NCBI GenBank assembly: GCA_013042695.1
Contig: JABDPQ010000526.1
Coordinates: 1-16,107, forward strand
Direction of reading: 5' to 3'
Length of the DNA stretch: 16,107 nt
DNA from: Desulfobacterales bacterium
Lineage (GTDB): Bacteria > Desulfobacterota > Desulfobulbia > Desulfobulbales > Desulfocapsaceae
Below the pieces are notes generated by a model. It saw only the letters and a program-made list of their open reading frames with translations. It was not told the DNA's origin and did no database searches. Numbering within the stretch: position 1 is the stretch's first letter; each line of letters begins with the position of its first letter. A program made the translations under genes and the position numbers. Below are positions 7,845 to 15,002 of this stretch, piece after piece.

Positions 7845-8348
7845 TCATGGCAGATCGACGAGGAAGAGCTTCTGGAAAACCAGGGTGATTGACACAGCCC
7901 CAATTATCGCCTGGACGATTGCATGGATAAACATCTTCTTCTGGTCAGTCATTGACACTCCGGGTCGATATTCAAAAAGACATATGAACCCGAAAATATA
8001 GATGGCAGTGGCAACTGAATAGTTGACTCGACCGAGAAATCCGATGGCGTATAGAAAAGAGATGAGGAGTGTGAGTGATACTCTCGATACTGCGCCCGTA
8101 TTCGGGGTCTGGACATCAACAGATTTCCCGCTTGAGAAAAGCCGATACCCACCTCGACGAATTGAGCGAACAAATAAAATAAGCGCCAGGCAGAGTAGTA
8201 TTGCACCGATCATACCGGGCACTACACCGGGCGCGGAGAAGGGATCTATGCCGCGCCGTTCCAGGCGCGGCATAGTATAAGACATCACAAGAACCGAGAT
8301 ACTGAAGGCCATGAGAACGATGGAGGTGATAAAATCCTTTTTTACCAT
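7845..8348 (-). CDS. tctB: Tripartite tricarboxylate transporter small permease TctB
   Basis: A 167-aa membrane protein with about four hydrophobic helices: IVLMAFSISVLVMSY (about 10-24), VVPGMIGAILLCLALILFV (42-60), a pair near 92-125, and AIVQAIIGAVSITLVFQKLF (143-162). Size, topology and position between tctC and tctA identify it as TctB, the poorly conserved small subunit of TTT transporters; sequence conservation alone would not. ATG 8348 is preceded by AGAGGA. There are 42 nt after the tctC stop and 7 nt before the tctA start, so it belongs to the same transcript. The charged stretch RSIRRGGYRLFSSGKS (about 61-76) should be the cytoplasmic loop between helices 2 and 3. Confidence 0.88.
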   Translation of the reverse strand: MVKKDFITSIVLMAFSISVLVMSYTMPRLERRGIDPFSAPGVVPGMIGAILLCLALILFVRSIRRGGYRLFSSGKSVDVQTPNTGAVSRVSLTLLISFLYAIGFLGRVNYSVATAIYIFGFICLFEYRPGVSMTDQKKMFIHAIVQAIIGAVSITLVFQKLFLVDLP

Positions 8349-8390
8349 GATGCATTCGTCCTCTTAGGCATGATCCCGGATAACCTGGTC

Positions 8391-9419
8391 CTATGGTCGT
8401 GGAATTCCTATCGTTGAAGGATCGATCGTCGCATCGCCGCTGTCAAACTTCAACCAGGCATCAAGCTGGACCATGGGAAACGCCTTCTTCATGGCTGTAT
8501 CACCAGCCGCAGGATCAAATATCATTGCATTCTGGGCTGCAAATGTTTTCAAGCCTGCATCATTTACCAGTGATTCGTTCCATAACCCGGTCAGAGTTGA
8601 AATTACCTCGTCAGGAACACCTTTGGGGACAAAAATTCCGAAATAGATAGGGGCAGTGACAAAATCAGGTATCCATTTCTTGACAGAGGGGATTTCCTGA
8701 TCGTAGCCGTCAATTTTCAGGGGTGCATCGGCAAGAACTGCTAGTGCCCGCAACTTCCCTGCCTTGAGCATATCAACTTCTTCCTTGGCCAGCTGTGGAA
8801 CGACATCGCACTCCCCTGCAACCGTGGCTATTACTGCCGGATTACCACCATCATATGATACATGTTTGTAGTCTATCCCAGTGTAGGACTTGATCATCTC
8901 AATTGCCGTGTGCCCGGCTGAGTTTACCCCGGCCGTCGCCACTTTTATTTTTCCTGGATCTGCCTTGAACGCTTCTATCAACCCACCAAAATCCTTGTAA
9001 GGTGCAGAGGCGTTGACTGCAACGACGTTGGGTATGGCAAAATTAAGGAAGAGATGCCAGTCATCAAGGGTGGTATCCAGCAGTCCTTGTACCTTGTAGA
9101 CACCCAGATCCTTTACAGCTCCAGCAGTCCAGTAAAGCCCCTTCTTGGGCTTGTCCAGTACATGCTTGGTTCCGACAGAGCCGGAGGCGCCGGGTTGATT
9201 GACCACAACAATTTTCTGCCCGAGCAGCCCCTCCAGGACCATTGCTGTCTGTCTGGAGACACCATCAGTCGCTCCTCCTGCCCCCCAGGGAACCACGAGG
9301 TTGATGGGCTTGTTCGGTTTCCACTCATTCTCTGCTGAAACATCTTTTATGCTGAAAATACCAACAACCAATCCGAAAACGGCGCAACTTACAACAAAGT
9401 GTTTCATCAAGATGTTCAT
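8391..9419 (-). CDS. tctC: Tripartite tricarboxylate transporter substrate-binding protein TctC
   Basis: A 342-aa periplasmic binding protein of the Bug/TctC family. The start is ATG 9419, because GAGGAGGAAACG stands just before it; the 13 codons upstream in the same frame are not needed. Residues 1-29 are a signal peptide, with likely cleavage after VSA. The mature N-terminus has the family signature KPINLVVPWGAGGATDGVSR, whose loop binds the ligand carboxylate through water and backbone contacts. KVATAGVNSAGHTAIEMI, at about two fifths of the protein, is the second conserved loop, and the family's C-terminal helices follow. Bug proteins bind di- and tricarboxylates, aromatic acids, amino acids and sugar acids; the ligand here is not readable. 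The gene lies 32 nt after the isomerase stop and 42 nt before tctB. Confidence 0.93.
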   Translation of the reverse strand: MNILMKHFVVSCAVFGLVVGIFSIKDVSAENEWKPNKPINLVVPWGAGGATDGVSRQTAMVLEGLLGQKIVVVNQPGASGSVGTKHVLDKPKKGLYWTAGAVKDLGVYKVQGLLDTTLDDWHLFLNFAIPNVVAVNASAPYKDFGGLIEAFKADPGKIKVATAGVNSAGHTAIEMIKSYTGIDYKHVSYDGGNPAVIATVAGECDVVPQLAKEEVDMLKAGKLRALAVLADAPLKIDGYDQEIPSVKKWIPDFVTAPIYFGIFVPKGVPDEVISTLTGLWNESLVNDAGLKTFAAQNAMIFDPAAGDTAMKKAFPMVQLDAWLKFDSGDATIDPSTIGIPRP

Positions 9420-9451
9420 CGTTTCCTCCTCATTTGCTTTAGGTTGATTCT

Positions 9452-10348
9452 TCACCAATTGAAACTAATTCCTGCCTCCTTTGCCATAGCAACAAACTGA
9501 TTGCCGTAATCAATAAAATGAGTCCATCGATCCTCAAGAGAAGCCTTGATTGATGGATCATGAAAGACGACCGCCACATGGGGCTCGATGGAAATCGGTA
9601 TAGCCATGTTATGCTTAAGTATCAACGCCAGTATTTCCTTGACCTTCCCATCCCCCTCTCCAGGAAAGGTATAATGCAGCGTGTTATCGACCCATTTGGC
9701 GTCTTTTATGTGAAGATAGGCGACATGGTCGATCACTTCCTTGAAAAATGCAAGGGGATCCTGGTATGAAAATGGTTCATCCCCTCTGACATCCATCATC
9801 GAAACGGGATTACCAGTATCATATACGAGTTTCAGGGATGGCGAGTTAATCTGTTCCAGCAGCCTCAGTGAATGATCGGCACTCTGACCGCCCCAAGTCT
9901 CACAATTCTCATGGAGGCACACAATCCCGTGATCTTCAGCCAAGCGGACGATGTTCTTTATGTTTTTTAGAATGATCGATTCAAGTTCACTGTCGAGTTT
10001 CACGGGTTCTTCTACCCGATAGCTCATGATCCTGATAAATTTGACGCCAGAGCGCTGCATATGGCGAATCGATTGCCTCATCTCTGCCATATCCACCTCA
10101 AAACTGATATGGGCATCCCGACCCCAGTTGGCAATGGTGCTGCCGAAACAGGCGATTATTATGTTGTCTTCAGTGAGCTGTTGATGCACAAGATCAAACT
10201 CTTCATCACTGAGAGCACTCACATTTTTCCCATTCACGGTCCGTAAATCGATATGGTGCCAGCCCAATGTTTTCAGAGCCTTGATCTGCAGACCGAGATC
10301 GTCGGAAACTTCATCGGTAAAACCAGAGACAAACGAATGAGGGTTCAT
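9452..10348 (-). CDS. Sugar phosphate isomerase/epimerase (xylose isomerase-like TIM barrel)
   Basis: A 298-aa member of the AP-endonuclease-2/xylose isomerase-like TIM-barrel superfamily. The ATG at 10348 starts the barrel directly (MNPHSFVSGFTDEVSDDLG, then LGWHHIDLRTV for strand 2); the 44 open codons upstream lack family features. The expected metal ligands are visible: E147 in CLHENCETWGG, D177 in KLVYDTGNP, H213 in YLHIKDAKW and E255 in ISIEPHVA. Relatives include IolE/IolI-type inosose enzymes, hydroxypyruvate isomerase, tagatose epimerases and newer 3-keto-sugar lyases, so the precise reaction is open. It is the first gene of a five-gene unit with tctCBA and a Gfo/Idh/MocA oxidoreductase. 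That context suggests catabolism of an imported cyclic polyol, keto-sugar or sugar acid. The ribosome binding site (GGGAAG) is unusually close to the ATG. Confidence 0.88.
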   Translation of the reverse strand: MNPHSFVSGFTDEVSDDLGLQIKALKTLGWHHIDLRTVNGKNVSALSDEEFDLVHQQLTEDNIIIACFGSTIANWGRDAHISFEVDMAEMRQSIRHMQRSGVKFIRIMSYRVEEPVKLDSELESIILKNIKNIVRLAEDHGIVCLHENCETWGGQSADHSLRLLEQINSPSLKLVYDTGNPVSMMDVRGDEPFSYQDPLAFFKEVIDHVAYLHIKDAKWVDNTLHYTFPGEGDGKVKEILALILKHNMAIPISIEPHVAVVFHDPSIKASLEDRWTHFIDYGNQFVAMAKEAGISFNW

Positions 10349-10624
10349 GGCTTCCCATACGTCAAAGAGGGTTTCTAAGTTTATATAAACAAAGGGGTAT
10401 CCAGATTCACTCACCGATATCTTAATCGAAACATGCACCCCTATCAATGAATTAAATGACAATCGCAGCAGGATTATCATATGAGAAAAGATGTGTATTT
10501 ACAGTGAAAAATGAATCCTCGTCATGTTCATCTCAACCATGATGTTTATCATTTGTCCACTGCTCGCTGCTCCTGAATTTTCTTTCGTTTTAAGATATAT
10601 CTATCACAATACATGACAAAACGT
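10349..10624 (-). promoter_or_regulatory. Leader/promoter region of the isomerase-tctCBA operon
   Basis: A non-coding stretch upstream of the operon that should contain its promoter. On the minus strand, TTGTCA near 10618 is followed after about 16 nt by TATCTT, a weak sigma-70-like pair. A small palindrome, ATGAT-GTTT-ATCAT (10539-10552), could be an operator half-site pair. Neither is strong, and no transcription regulator gene lies in the window to match it. Confidence 0.3.
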
Positions 10625-10666
10625 TCAACAGACTCAAATCAATATGTACCGAATTGAGTCTGTTGA
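10625..10666 (-). terminator. Strong 13-bp hairpin after the rhodanese pseudogene
   Basis: TCAACAGACTCAA (10625-10637) and TTGAGTCTGTTGA (10654-10666) are perfect reverse complements around a 16-nt loop. On the minus strand the stem begins about 20 nt after the rhodanese stop codon and is followed by ACGTTTTG. It is best read as the old intrinsic terminator of the decayed operon. With a modest T-run, it could alternatively be an operator or mRNA-stability hairpin for the operon starting at 10348. Confidence 0.6.
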
Positions 10667-10686
10667 GGTAACACCATGAGGGAATC

Positions 10687-11012
10687 TTATGACTCGACAA
10701 TGAGAAGCCCAGAGCGTTTCCAGGCACTCACCCCATCATCAATAGCCTTGGTGTTAGAGAAACCCTCGCCATTGTAGTGCTCTGCCCCGACCGGCAGCTG
10801 AATCACCGCCTGGTCAGGCGCAGTAGAAAATTATTTCCTGTTCTTTCGCAATGGAACTGAATTTTAATTGGAACTCACTGAGGGGAATCGCCCCTTCAAG
10901 ATGTATTTTTCTTAAATTTATAATCGCTCTCGTAAGTACACACGAGAAGCGCCTACCCATTTTTTGTGTGCTCATACGCCTGCTCGGCAGGGATTAGCGT
11001 TACTTCACTCAC
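10687..11012 (-). pseudogene. Rhodanese-like sulfurtransferase pseudogene with TGA (selenocysteine?) at the catalytic position
   Basis: Reconstructing the minus strand gives a single-domain rhodanese of about 107 aa. It starts at GTG 11012 with GAGGTG upstream and begins VSEVTLIPAEQAYEHTKNG. The next segments are ALLVCTYES, IHLEGAIPLSEF, KEQEIIFYCA, then TGA (10814-10816), then PGGDSAAGR, and finally AEHYNGEGFSNTKAIDDG and VSAWKRSGLLIVES with TAA at 10687. The TGA falls where rhodaneses of the YCACPxExSAA type have the catalytic cysteine that carries the persulfide. Three further lesions are seen: an in-frame TAG (10953-10955) and one surplus base each in the A5 run (T5 at 10906-10910 on +) and the G4 run (C4 at 10785-10788 on +). 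It is therefore most likely dead. The family pattern is strong; the selenocysteine reading is inference. Confidence 0.75.
10782..10797 (-). promoter_or_regulatory. Candidate bacterial SECIS hairpin
   Basis: On the minus strand, CTGCC (10797-10793), loop GGTCGG, GGCAG (10786-10782) forms a 5-bp stem. It begins 20-21 nt after the in-frame TGA at 10814-10816 and its loop starts with GG. Bacterial SECIS elements have a short stem and an apical loop with G in the first two positions about 16-37 nt after UGA; the E. coli fdhF loop also contains GGUC. It overlaps the G-run that carries one frameshift; with one G fewer the loop would be GGTCG. Confidence 0.45.
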
Positions 11013-11157
11013 TTGACACCTCAGCTACAATAATACGATAGCTTTTAGAAAACCCTCTATCACAACGAGAGTCACCAGTTACCATAACAACATTGTGGTC
11101 TCCTGCAAAAGCGTCGTGAATCCACCTGAAAGACACCAGAGAAAAGTCACCTGCACG
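11005..11157 (-). pseudogene. Unassigned open fragment overlapping the rhodanese start
   Basis: A 50-codon open stretch without a plausible start, bounded upstream by TAG TGA. It ends at a TGA (11005-11007) that overlaps the second and third codons of the rhodanese remnant. The reading includes WIHDAFAGDHNVVMVTGDS and then RCDRGFSKSYRIIVAEVSSE. The overlap with a following gene and the natural-looking residue mix suggest the C-terminal remnant of a co-operonic protein. I do not recognise the family. It could be chance. Confidence 0.25.
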
Positions 11158-11214
11158 TCACTATGGTCAGGATCAAAGCGATAACGGTAGAAAGCGGGCG
11201 TAAAGGGATTCTGC

Positions 11215-11559
11215 TTACTGCACCTCAATCAAAACGAGCCACTTCACCCATTTGTTTCCTTCTAACTCAGGGAATACTACTCGTATCGGAAACCCGTGAA
11301 GCACCGGAATCGGTCTACCCTCCCATTCATAGGCGAGGTAGTTCCCTTCGGCAGCTGCTTCTTTAATTGATACAAGTGTGGAGTAGCCGTCAACACTCAC
11401 CAGCTTAACATGGGTTGCATCCTCTTGGGGGATGGCGAGAGCCTGGTCTTGTTTATCAACATGAAAATGACTACCAGACTTATAACAAGCGACATAGGCT
11501 TGCTCCACTTTATCTCTCGAGTTGTACGATCGCGTGAGGCTTTTAAATATAAGAACCAC
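11215..11559 (-). pseudogene. Fragment of a sulfite-oxidase-type molybdopterin oxidoreductase
   Basis: The frame is open for 114 codons, but only about residues 46-113 look like a real protein. EDATHVKLVSVDGYST, then AYEWEGRPIPVLHGFPIRVV, then KWVKWLVLIEV match the Oxidored_molyb (SUOX/MsrP-like) domain, which usually reads AYExNGEPLPxxHGFPLRLVVPxxYGxKxVKWLxxIE. The N-terminal half of the domain, with the cysteine that ligates molybdenum, is missing, and residues 1-45 look like random sequence. The usual C-terminal tail after KWLxxIE is replaced by a stop. With the fragment at 11005 and the rhodanese remnant it would have formed a small sulfur/Moco redox operon. All key catalytic residues are absent, so no activity is expected. 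Confidence 0.7.
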
Positions 11560-12122
11560 ATAAATTCTGCCGCCATAGTTGCTGAGAAATCAAAATAGGC
11601 AATTCAATTTAGACATTTCGAGATTAGAATACGGAGAAATTATCTTCCCACGCACTCCTAATAAACCTGACCGATTTAATACTGCCAATACAAGCCTCGA
11701 CAGAATAATAACTCTCCGCAATTTTAGCTTCATGCGGGTAATTGAAACTGCCCTGAAGCCGAATAAGGAAATAAAGACAAGGGTGGGGTTAGAAGTGGCT
11801 CTGCCTTTATGTTTATACGTGTGAGATTTTTCCTGTCCATCAATAAGAGAGATACAGTAATTATCAATACTATACGCTTTTGAATTGATCTTTTATGGGA
11901 CAAAAGTGGTTTTCCAAAATTTCAAAACCTATGTTAAGTCTTCAATTTAGGATCAAAAAAAGCCCTTTAAATTGTTGCACTAGACCTCCCCGTCATTCCA
12001 ACACCTATTACCTAGGGTTAACAAAGGACTCAAAGCTGGCAGCAAGATTAGAAGTCCCCACCAACGGTCCTTGCTGGAGCGCATCATCTTGTTAGGAGTG
12101 CACTCTATTCTGAATCGGGCTT
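11560..12122. other. Spacer without a recognisable gene
   Basis: This separates the oxidoreductase fragment from the end of the TRAP/hydrolase operon. Several short frames are open on both strands. The minus frame ending at 11624 reads HEAKIAESYYSVEACIGSIK, which looks protein-like but matches nothing I know. A T7 run on the minus strand (A7 at about 11956-11962 on +) has no convincing stem before it, so I cannot place a clear terminator for the operon. Confidence 0.45.
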
Positions 12123-12890
12123 CTAAACGAGCTTGGTTATTCCTTCTGCTATTTCGGGGTAATTCTTTGACATAAGCGGGTCGTGACCTGGAAAGAGCAG
12201 CTCTGCTGAAGAGACCTTTGCTCTGAGTTTCTGGAAACTGGATATCCAACCGGGTAAATCAACAATGAGTGAACTGGGCCATTCTTGCTTGTAATTTGCA
12301 AAGAAATGACCGCAATCGGAACCGATAACTGCTGTTCCTTGTGGCGTGTTGACTGCAACTGCCTGTAAAGCGACACTGTGGCCGGGAGCGAGAAGGCATT
12401 CGACTCCGGAATTAATGTGCCGATCCCCGTCAATGAGTTTCAATCGGCCGGAAGTTTCTATACTCTCCAGCTCCGCAGGTAGGACGTCATCCCAGAAAAA
12501 TGAAAAGGCAGAGCTTCGGGCAATCGAATCTTTCATCCAGAATTTATATTCCTGATTTTGAACGTACACGGTGGCATTTGGGAAAAGACCTATGCCGCCC
12601 GCATGGTCCCAGTGAATGTGGGTCAGAATTACATGTTTCACAGATTTGGCATCGATGTCTATTGTTTTTAGCGCCTCTTGTGGAGAAATATAGTTGTTCA
12701 ACCCTCTTTGCTTGGCAATTTCAGGGGACACTCCAGCGTCAACGATTATTGTCGTTGACGAGTTTCTTATGACCCAGAAATAGTAATTACGTTCGACGGT
12801 TTGGTCCCAGTCTTTCATCCACATTATGAAAGCACCTGAACTCGTGAACGGCCCTGCATATTTCACTGCGTAAATTTCGTATTGTTGCAT
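12123..12890 (-). CDS. MBL-fold hydrolase, N-acyl homoserine lactonase-like
   Basis: A 255-aa metallo-beta-lactamase-fold enzyme. ATG 12890 is preferred over the TTG two codons upstream (12896), although the ribosome binding site is weak. The binuclear zinc site is complete: HIHWDH (91-96), H171 in LAPGHS, D192 in IGSDCGH and H236 in LFPGHDP. VILTHIHWDHAGGIGLFPNA followed by TVYVQNQEY is typical of the AHL-lactonase-like subgroup, which opens lactone rings. It starts 65 nt after the dctM stop on the same strand, making it the last gene of a TRAP operon. A lactonase acting on the transported compound or on its oxidised lactone is the simplest reading. Quorum-signal degradation is possible but not supported by the context. 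There is no signal peptide, so it is cytoplasmic. Confidence 0.85.
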   Translation of the reverse strand: MQQYEIYAVKYAGPFTSSGAFIMWMKDWDQTVERNYYFWVIRNSSTTIIVDAGVSPEIAKQRGLNNYISPQEALKTIDIDAKSVKHVILTHIHWDHAGGIGLFPNATVYVQNQEYKFWMKDSIARSSAFSFFWDDVLPAELESIETSGRLKLIDGDRHINSGVECLLAPGHSVALQAVAVNTPQGTAVIGSDCGHFFANYKQEWPSSLIVDLPGWISSFQKLRAKVSSAELLFPGHDPLMSKNYPEIAEGITKLV

Positions 12891-12955
12891 AGTCAATTAT
12901 CTTTTGCTGGTGGGTGGCTGATCGGTTACTTAAAGAACACTCATCGTTATCATCA

Positions 12956-14254
12956 TTATCCAAGCACCTTGCTAGGGAGAAACATAACAATCTGGGGAAA
13001 GGCGGTAATGATTACGACACCAAACAGTAGAAGTATGAAAAATGGAATGGCCGCCCAGGCGATCGTAAAAATACTTTTCCCCGTAAAATTCTGCAGTACA
13101 AAGAGATTGAACCCAACTGGCGGGGTTATCTGGGCCATCTCTGCTGTTATGACGAGAAAGATTCCAAACCAGACAAGGTCGATTCTCATGGTCTCGAGAA
13201 TTGGCTGAATAATACCCATCGTCAAAAGGATCATCGAATAGTTGTCCAATATACAACCGAGCAAAATAAAAAACAGCGTAAGCATTGCAATCAAGCCGTA
13301 AAAAGAAAGATTGAGCGATACAATGTATTTGGCAATAAACTGTGGCATACCAGTAAAGCTCATTGCGGCTGTGAGATAAGATGCCCCGGCAATTATGAAG
13401 ACTATGAAACAAGACGTTCGGGTAGCAGCCATCAACGAGTTGTAGAAATTAGTCCAAGTCAATGTTCTGAAAATCAAGGACAGAATTAACGACCCAAGAA
13501 CTCCTAATGCTGCGGCTTCCGTGGGAGTTGCAAATCCTGCGTAAATGGATCCAATCACAAGTACAATCAGTCCGCCCACAGGGATGAGTCTTCGAGACCC
13601 CCAGATGCGCTGGCCTAGCGTTTTATGAATATCGGCAGGTGGAGTTTTTGTCGGGTTAAGAAGAGCCCACCCAGATGTATACGCCATGAACAGCAATATC
13701 ATCATTGCACCCGGCAGAACTCCGGCAATAAAAAGTCGAGCTATGGAAGTGTCTGTAACATAGCCATAGATGATCAGGACAACCGACGGGGGAATGAGCA
13801 GGCCAAGGGTGCCTGAGCCCGCGAGGGTACAGATTGTCATCTTTTCGTCGTAGTTGCGTTTTTTCAGCTCCGGAACCGTTATCTTGGCAATGGTTGCCGC
13901 CGTGGCCGCTGAGGATCCTGACACAGCGGCAAAAATTCCGCATGCAAGGATATTTACGTGTAAGAGACGGCCAGGAAGACGGACCAGCCAAGGTGCTAAA
14001 CCTTCGAACATGTCATCAGCAAGCCTTGTGGTATGCAGAATTTCAGCCATCCAGATGAAAAGGGGCAGGGCGGTCACAGCCCAGTTGTTTGTTGCTGCCC
14101 AAATGGAGGTTGCAGCAAGCTGACCCGGTGGGGCACTTGTGAAGAAATTAATGGCAATAAAACTTACGCCAATGAGAGAATAGGCAACCCAAACGCCGCT
14201 GCCAAGCAGGCCGAACAGGGCGACCATCAAAACAATTGGAAGAAGATAATCCAT
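12956..14254 (-). CDS. dctM: TRAP transporter large permease DctM
   Basis: A 432-aa polytopic membrane protein, the Na+-coupled transport subunit of a TRAP system. It is hydrophobic throughout, with about 11-12 predicted helices. Family marks include VSGSSAATAATIAKITVPEL (about 112-131), where the SGSSxA motif is near universal in DctM, then GSGTLGLLIPPSVVLIIYGY (147-166), and near the C-terminus AQITPPVGFNLFVLQNFTG. The GxxTPTEAAALGVLGSL segment (about 239-254) is also diagnostic. Length is normal for the family. The gene starts 160 nt after the dctQ stop, an unusually wide gap for a Q-M pair, and that gap contains no gene. It forms the membrane complex with DctQ and receives ligand from DctP. 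Confidence 0.95.
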   Translation of the reverse strand: MDYLLPIVLMVALFGLLGSGVWVAYSLIGVSFIAINFFTSAPPGQLAATSIWAATNNWAVTALPLFIWMAEILHTTRLADDMFEGLAPWLVRLPGRLLHVNILACGIFAAVSGSSAATAATIAKITVPELKKRNYDEKMTICTLAGSGTLGLLIPPSVVLIIYGYVTDTSIARLFIAGVLPGAMMILLFMAYTSGWALLNPTKTPPADIHKTLGQRIWGSRRLIPVGGLIVLVIGSIYAGFATPTEAAALGVLGSLILSLIFRTLTWTNFYNSLMAATRTSCFIVFIIAGASYLTAAMSFTGMPQFIAKYIVSLNLSFYGLIAMLTLFFILLGCILDNYSMILLTMGIIQPILETMRIDLVWFGIFLVITAEMAQITPPVGFNLFVLQNFTGKSIFTIAWAAIPFFILLLFGVVIITAFPQIVMFLPSKVLG

Positions 14255-14414
14255 AGCGTTTTTCTATTTACAGCTCAACATCAGTGTCGTTGTTTTAGCA
14301 TTCAGTTTAGCACTGGAAAAATCGCGGACATGGCAATAAGTCTCTCTTTCCTAACCCGCAAGCGATTGTAGTGAATCTTAAAAACTGTATCTCATCCGGT
14401 CTGTTGACGGATCC

Positions 14415-14936
14415 TCATTCCTCTTTGACTGTGTGCTGACGTTCCGTCCTTATTTGGTATATTGGCGGTTTCTTTCTGAGTACACGGATCAATTCTTCCA
14501 GGAGTGAAAGTGTCAATAGACCGACGCCGACGACCATCGATCCCTGAGGGATCCACAGCGGTATCGACAACAGGCCGTCGGATTTATCTTTGAACTCATA
14601 GGCATCCCAAGCAAGGATTACGCAATAATAGGTAAGCCACGTTGATATGACCAGTGAAACAGTTAAAGACCATATCTCGATATACCGGCGCTTACCTTGA
14701 GATAAGCGACCGATGATCATGGTAATGCGAATATGGACATTGTGACGGAACGTATGGGCGAGGGCCAGAAAAGACGCACCGACGAGGGCAAAGGTCGCCA
14801 CTTCGATAATGCCGGGCAAACTTTTACCGAACAACCGGAGGATTATTTCCAGGACAACTCCAAAGGCGATCAATGCTACACAAGCAGCTGCAATATGGGC
14901 ACAGCCGCGATAGAGTTTCTGAAGTATTGTCTCCAT
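14415..14936 (-). CDS. dctQ: TRAP transporter small permease DctQ
   Basis: A 173-aa protein with four hydrophobic helices: AHIAAACVALIAFGVVLEIILRLF (about 13-36), IIEVATFALVGASFLALAHTF (42-62), LTVSLVISTWLTYYCVILAW (91-110) and PQGSMVVGVGLLTLSLLEELI (129-149). HVHIRITMI-like HNVHIRITMIIGRLS after helix 2 is the most conserved DctQ element. The C-terminal 20 residues are charged and cytoplasmic. It lies between dctP (66 nt upstream, across a terminator hairpin) and dctM. ATG 14936 has only a weak ribosome binding site, which suits the lower stoichiometry of membrane subunits relative to DctP. Confidence 0.92.
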   Translation of the reverse strand: METILQKLYRGCAHIAAACVALIAFGVVLEIILRLFGKSLPGIIEVATFALVGASFLALAHTFRHNVHIRITMIIGRLSQGKRRYIEIWSLTVSLVISTWLTYYCVILAWDAYEFKDKSDGLLSIPLWIPQGSMVVGVGLLTLSLLEELIRVLRKKPPIYQIRTERQHTVKEE

Positions 14937-14961
14937 TACTGATACCCGTCAATCAGGACAA

Positions 14962-14994
14962 ATAAAACAAGGGAAGCCAGGCGGCCTCCCTTGT
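14962..14994 (-). terminator. Intercistronic terminator/attenuator between dctP and dctQ
   Basis: On the minus strand ACAAGGGA (14994-14987) pairs with TCCCTTGT (14974-14967), and an inner GCC/GGC step is joined by one G-U pair. The stem is followed by TTTATTTG. It starts 8 nt after the dctP stop. A hairpin here usually stops or slows most transcripts after dctP, so the binding protein is made in excess of the membrane subunits. Confidence 0.8.
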
Positions 14995-15002
14995 CAGTGC
15001 TT

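Noticed and set aside
10953..10955. In-frame TAG in the rhodanese remnant read as pyrrolysine
   Set aside because: It falls at a variable loop position with no functional reason for pyrrolysine. Given the two frameshifts, a plain nonsense mutation is simpler.
11163..12095. Plus-strand open frames of 60-80 codons across the spacer
   Set aside because: They have no family features. Those before 11560 are shadows of the minus-strand oxidoreductase fragment, and the rest lack ribosome binding sites.
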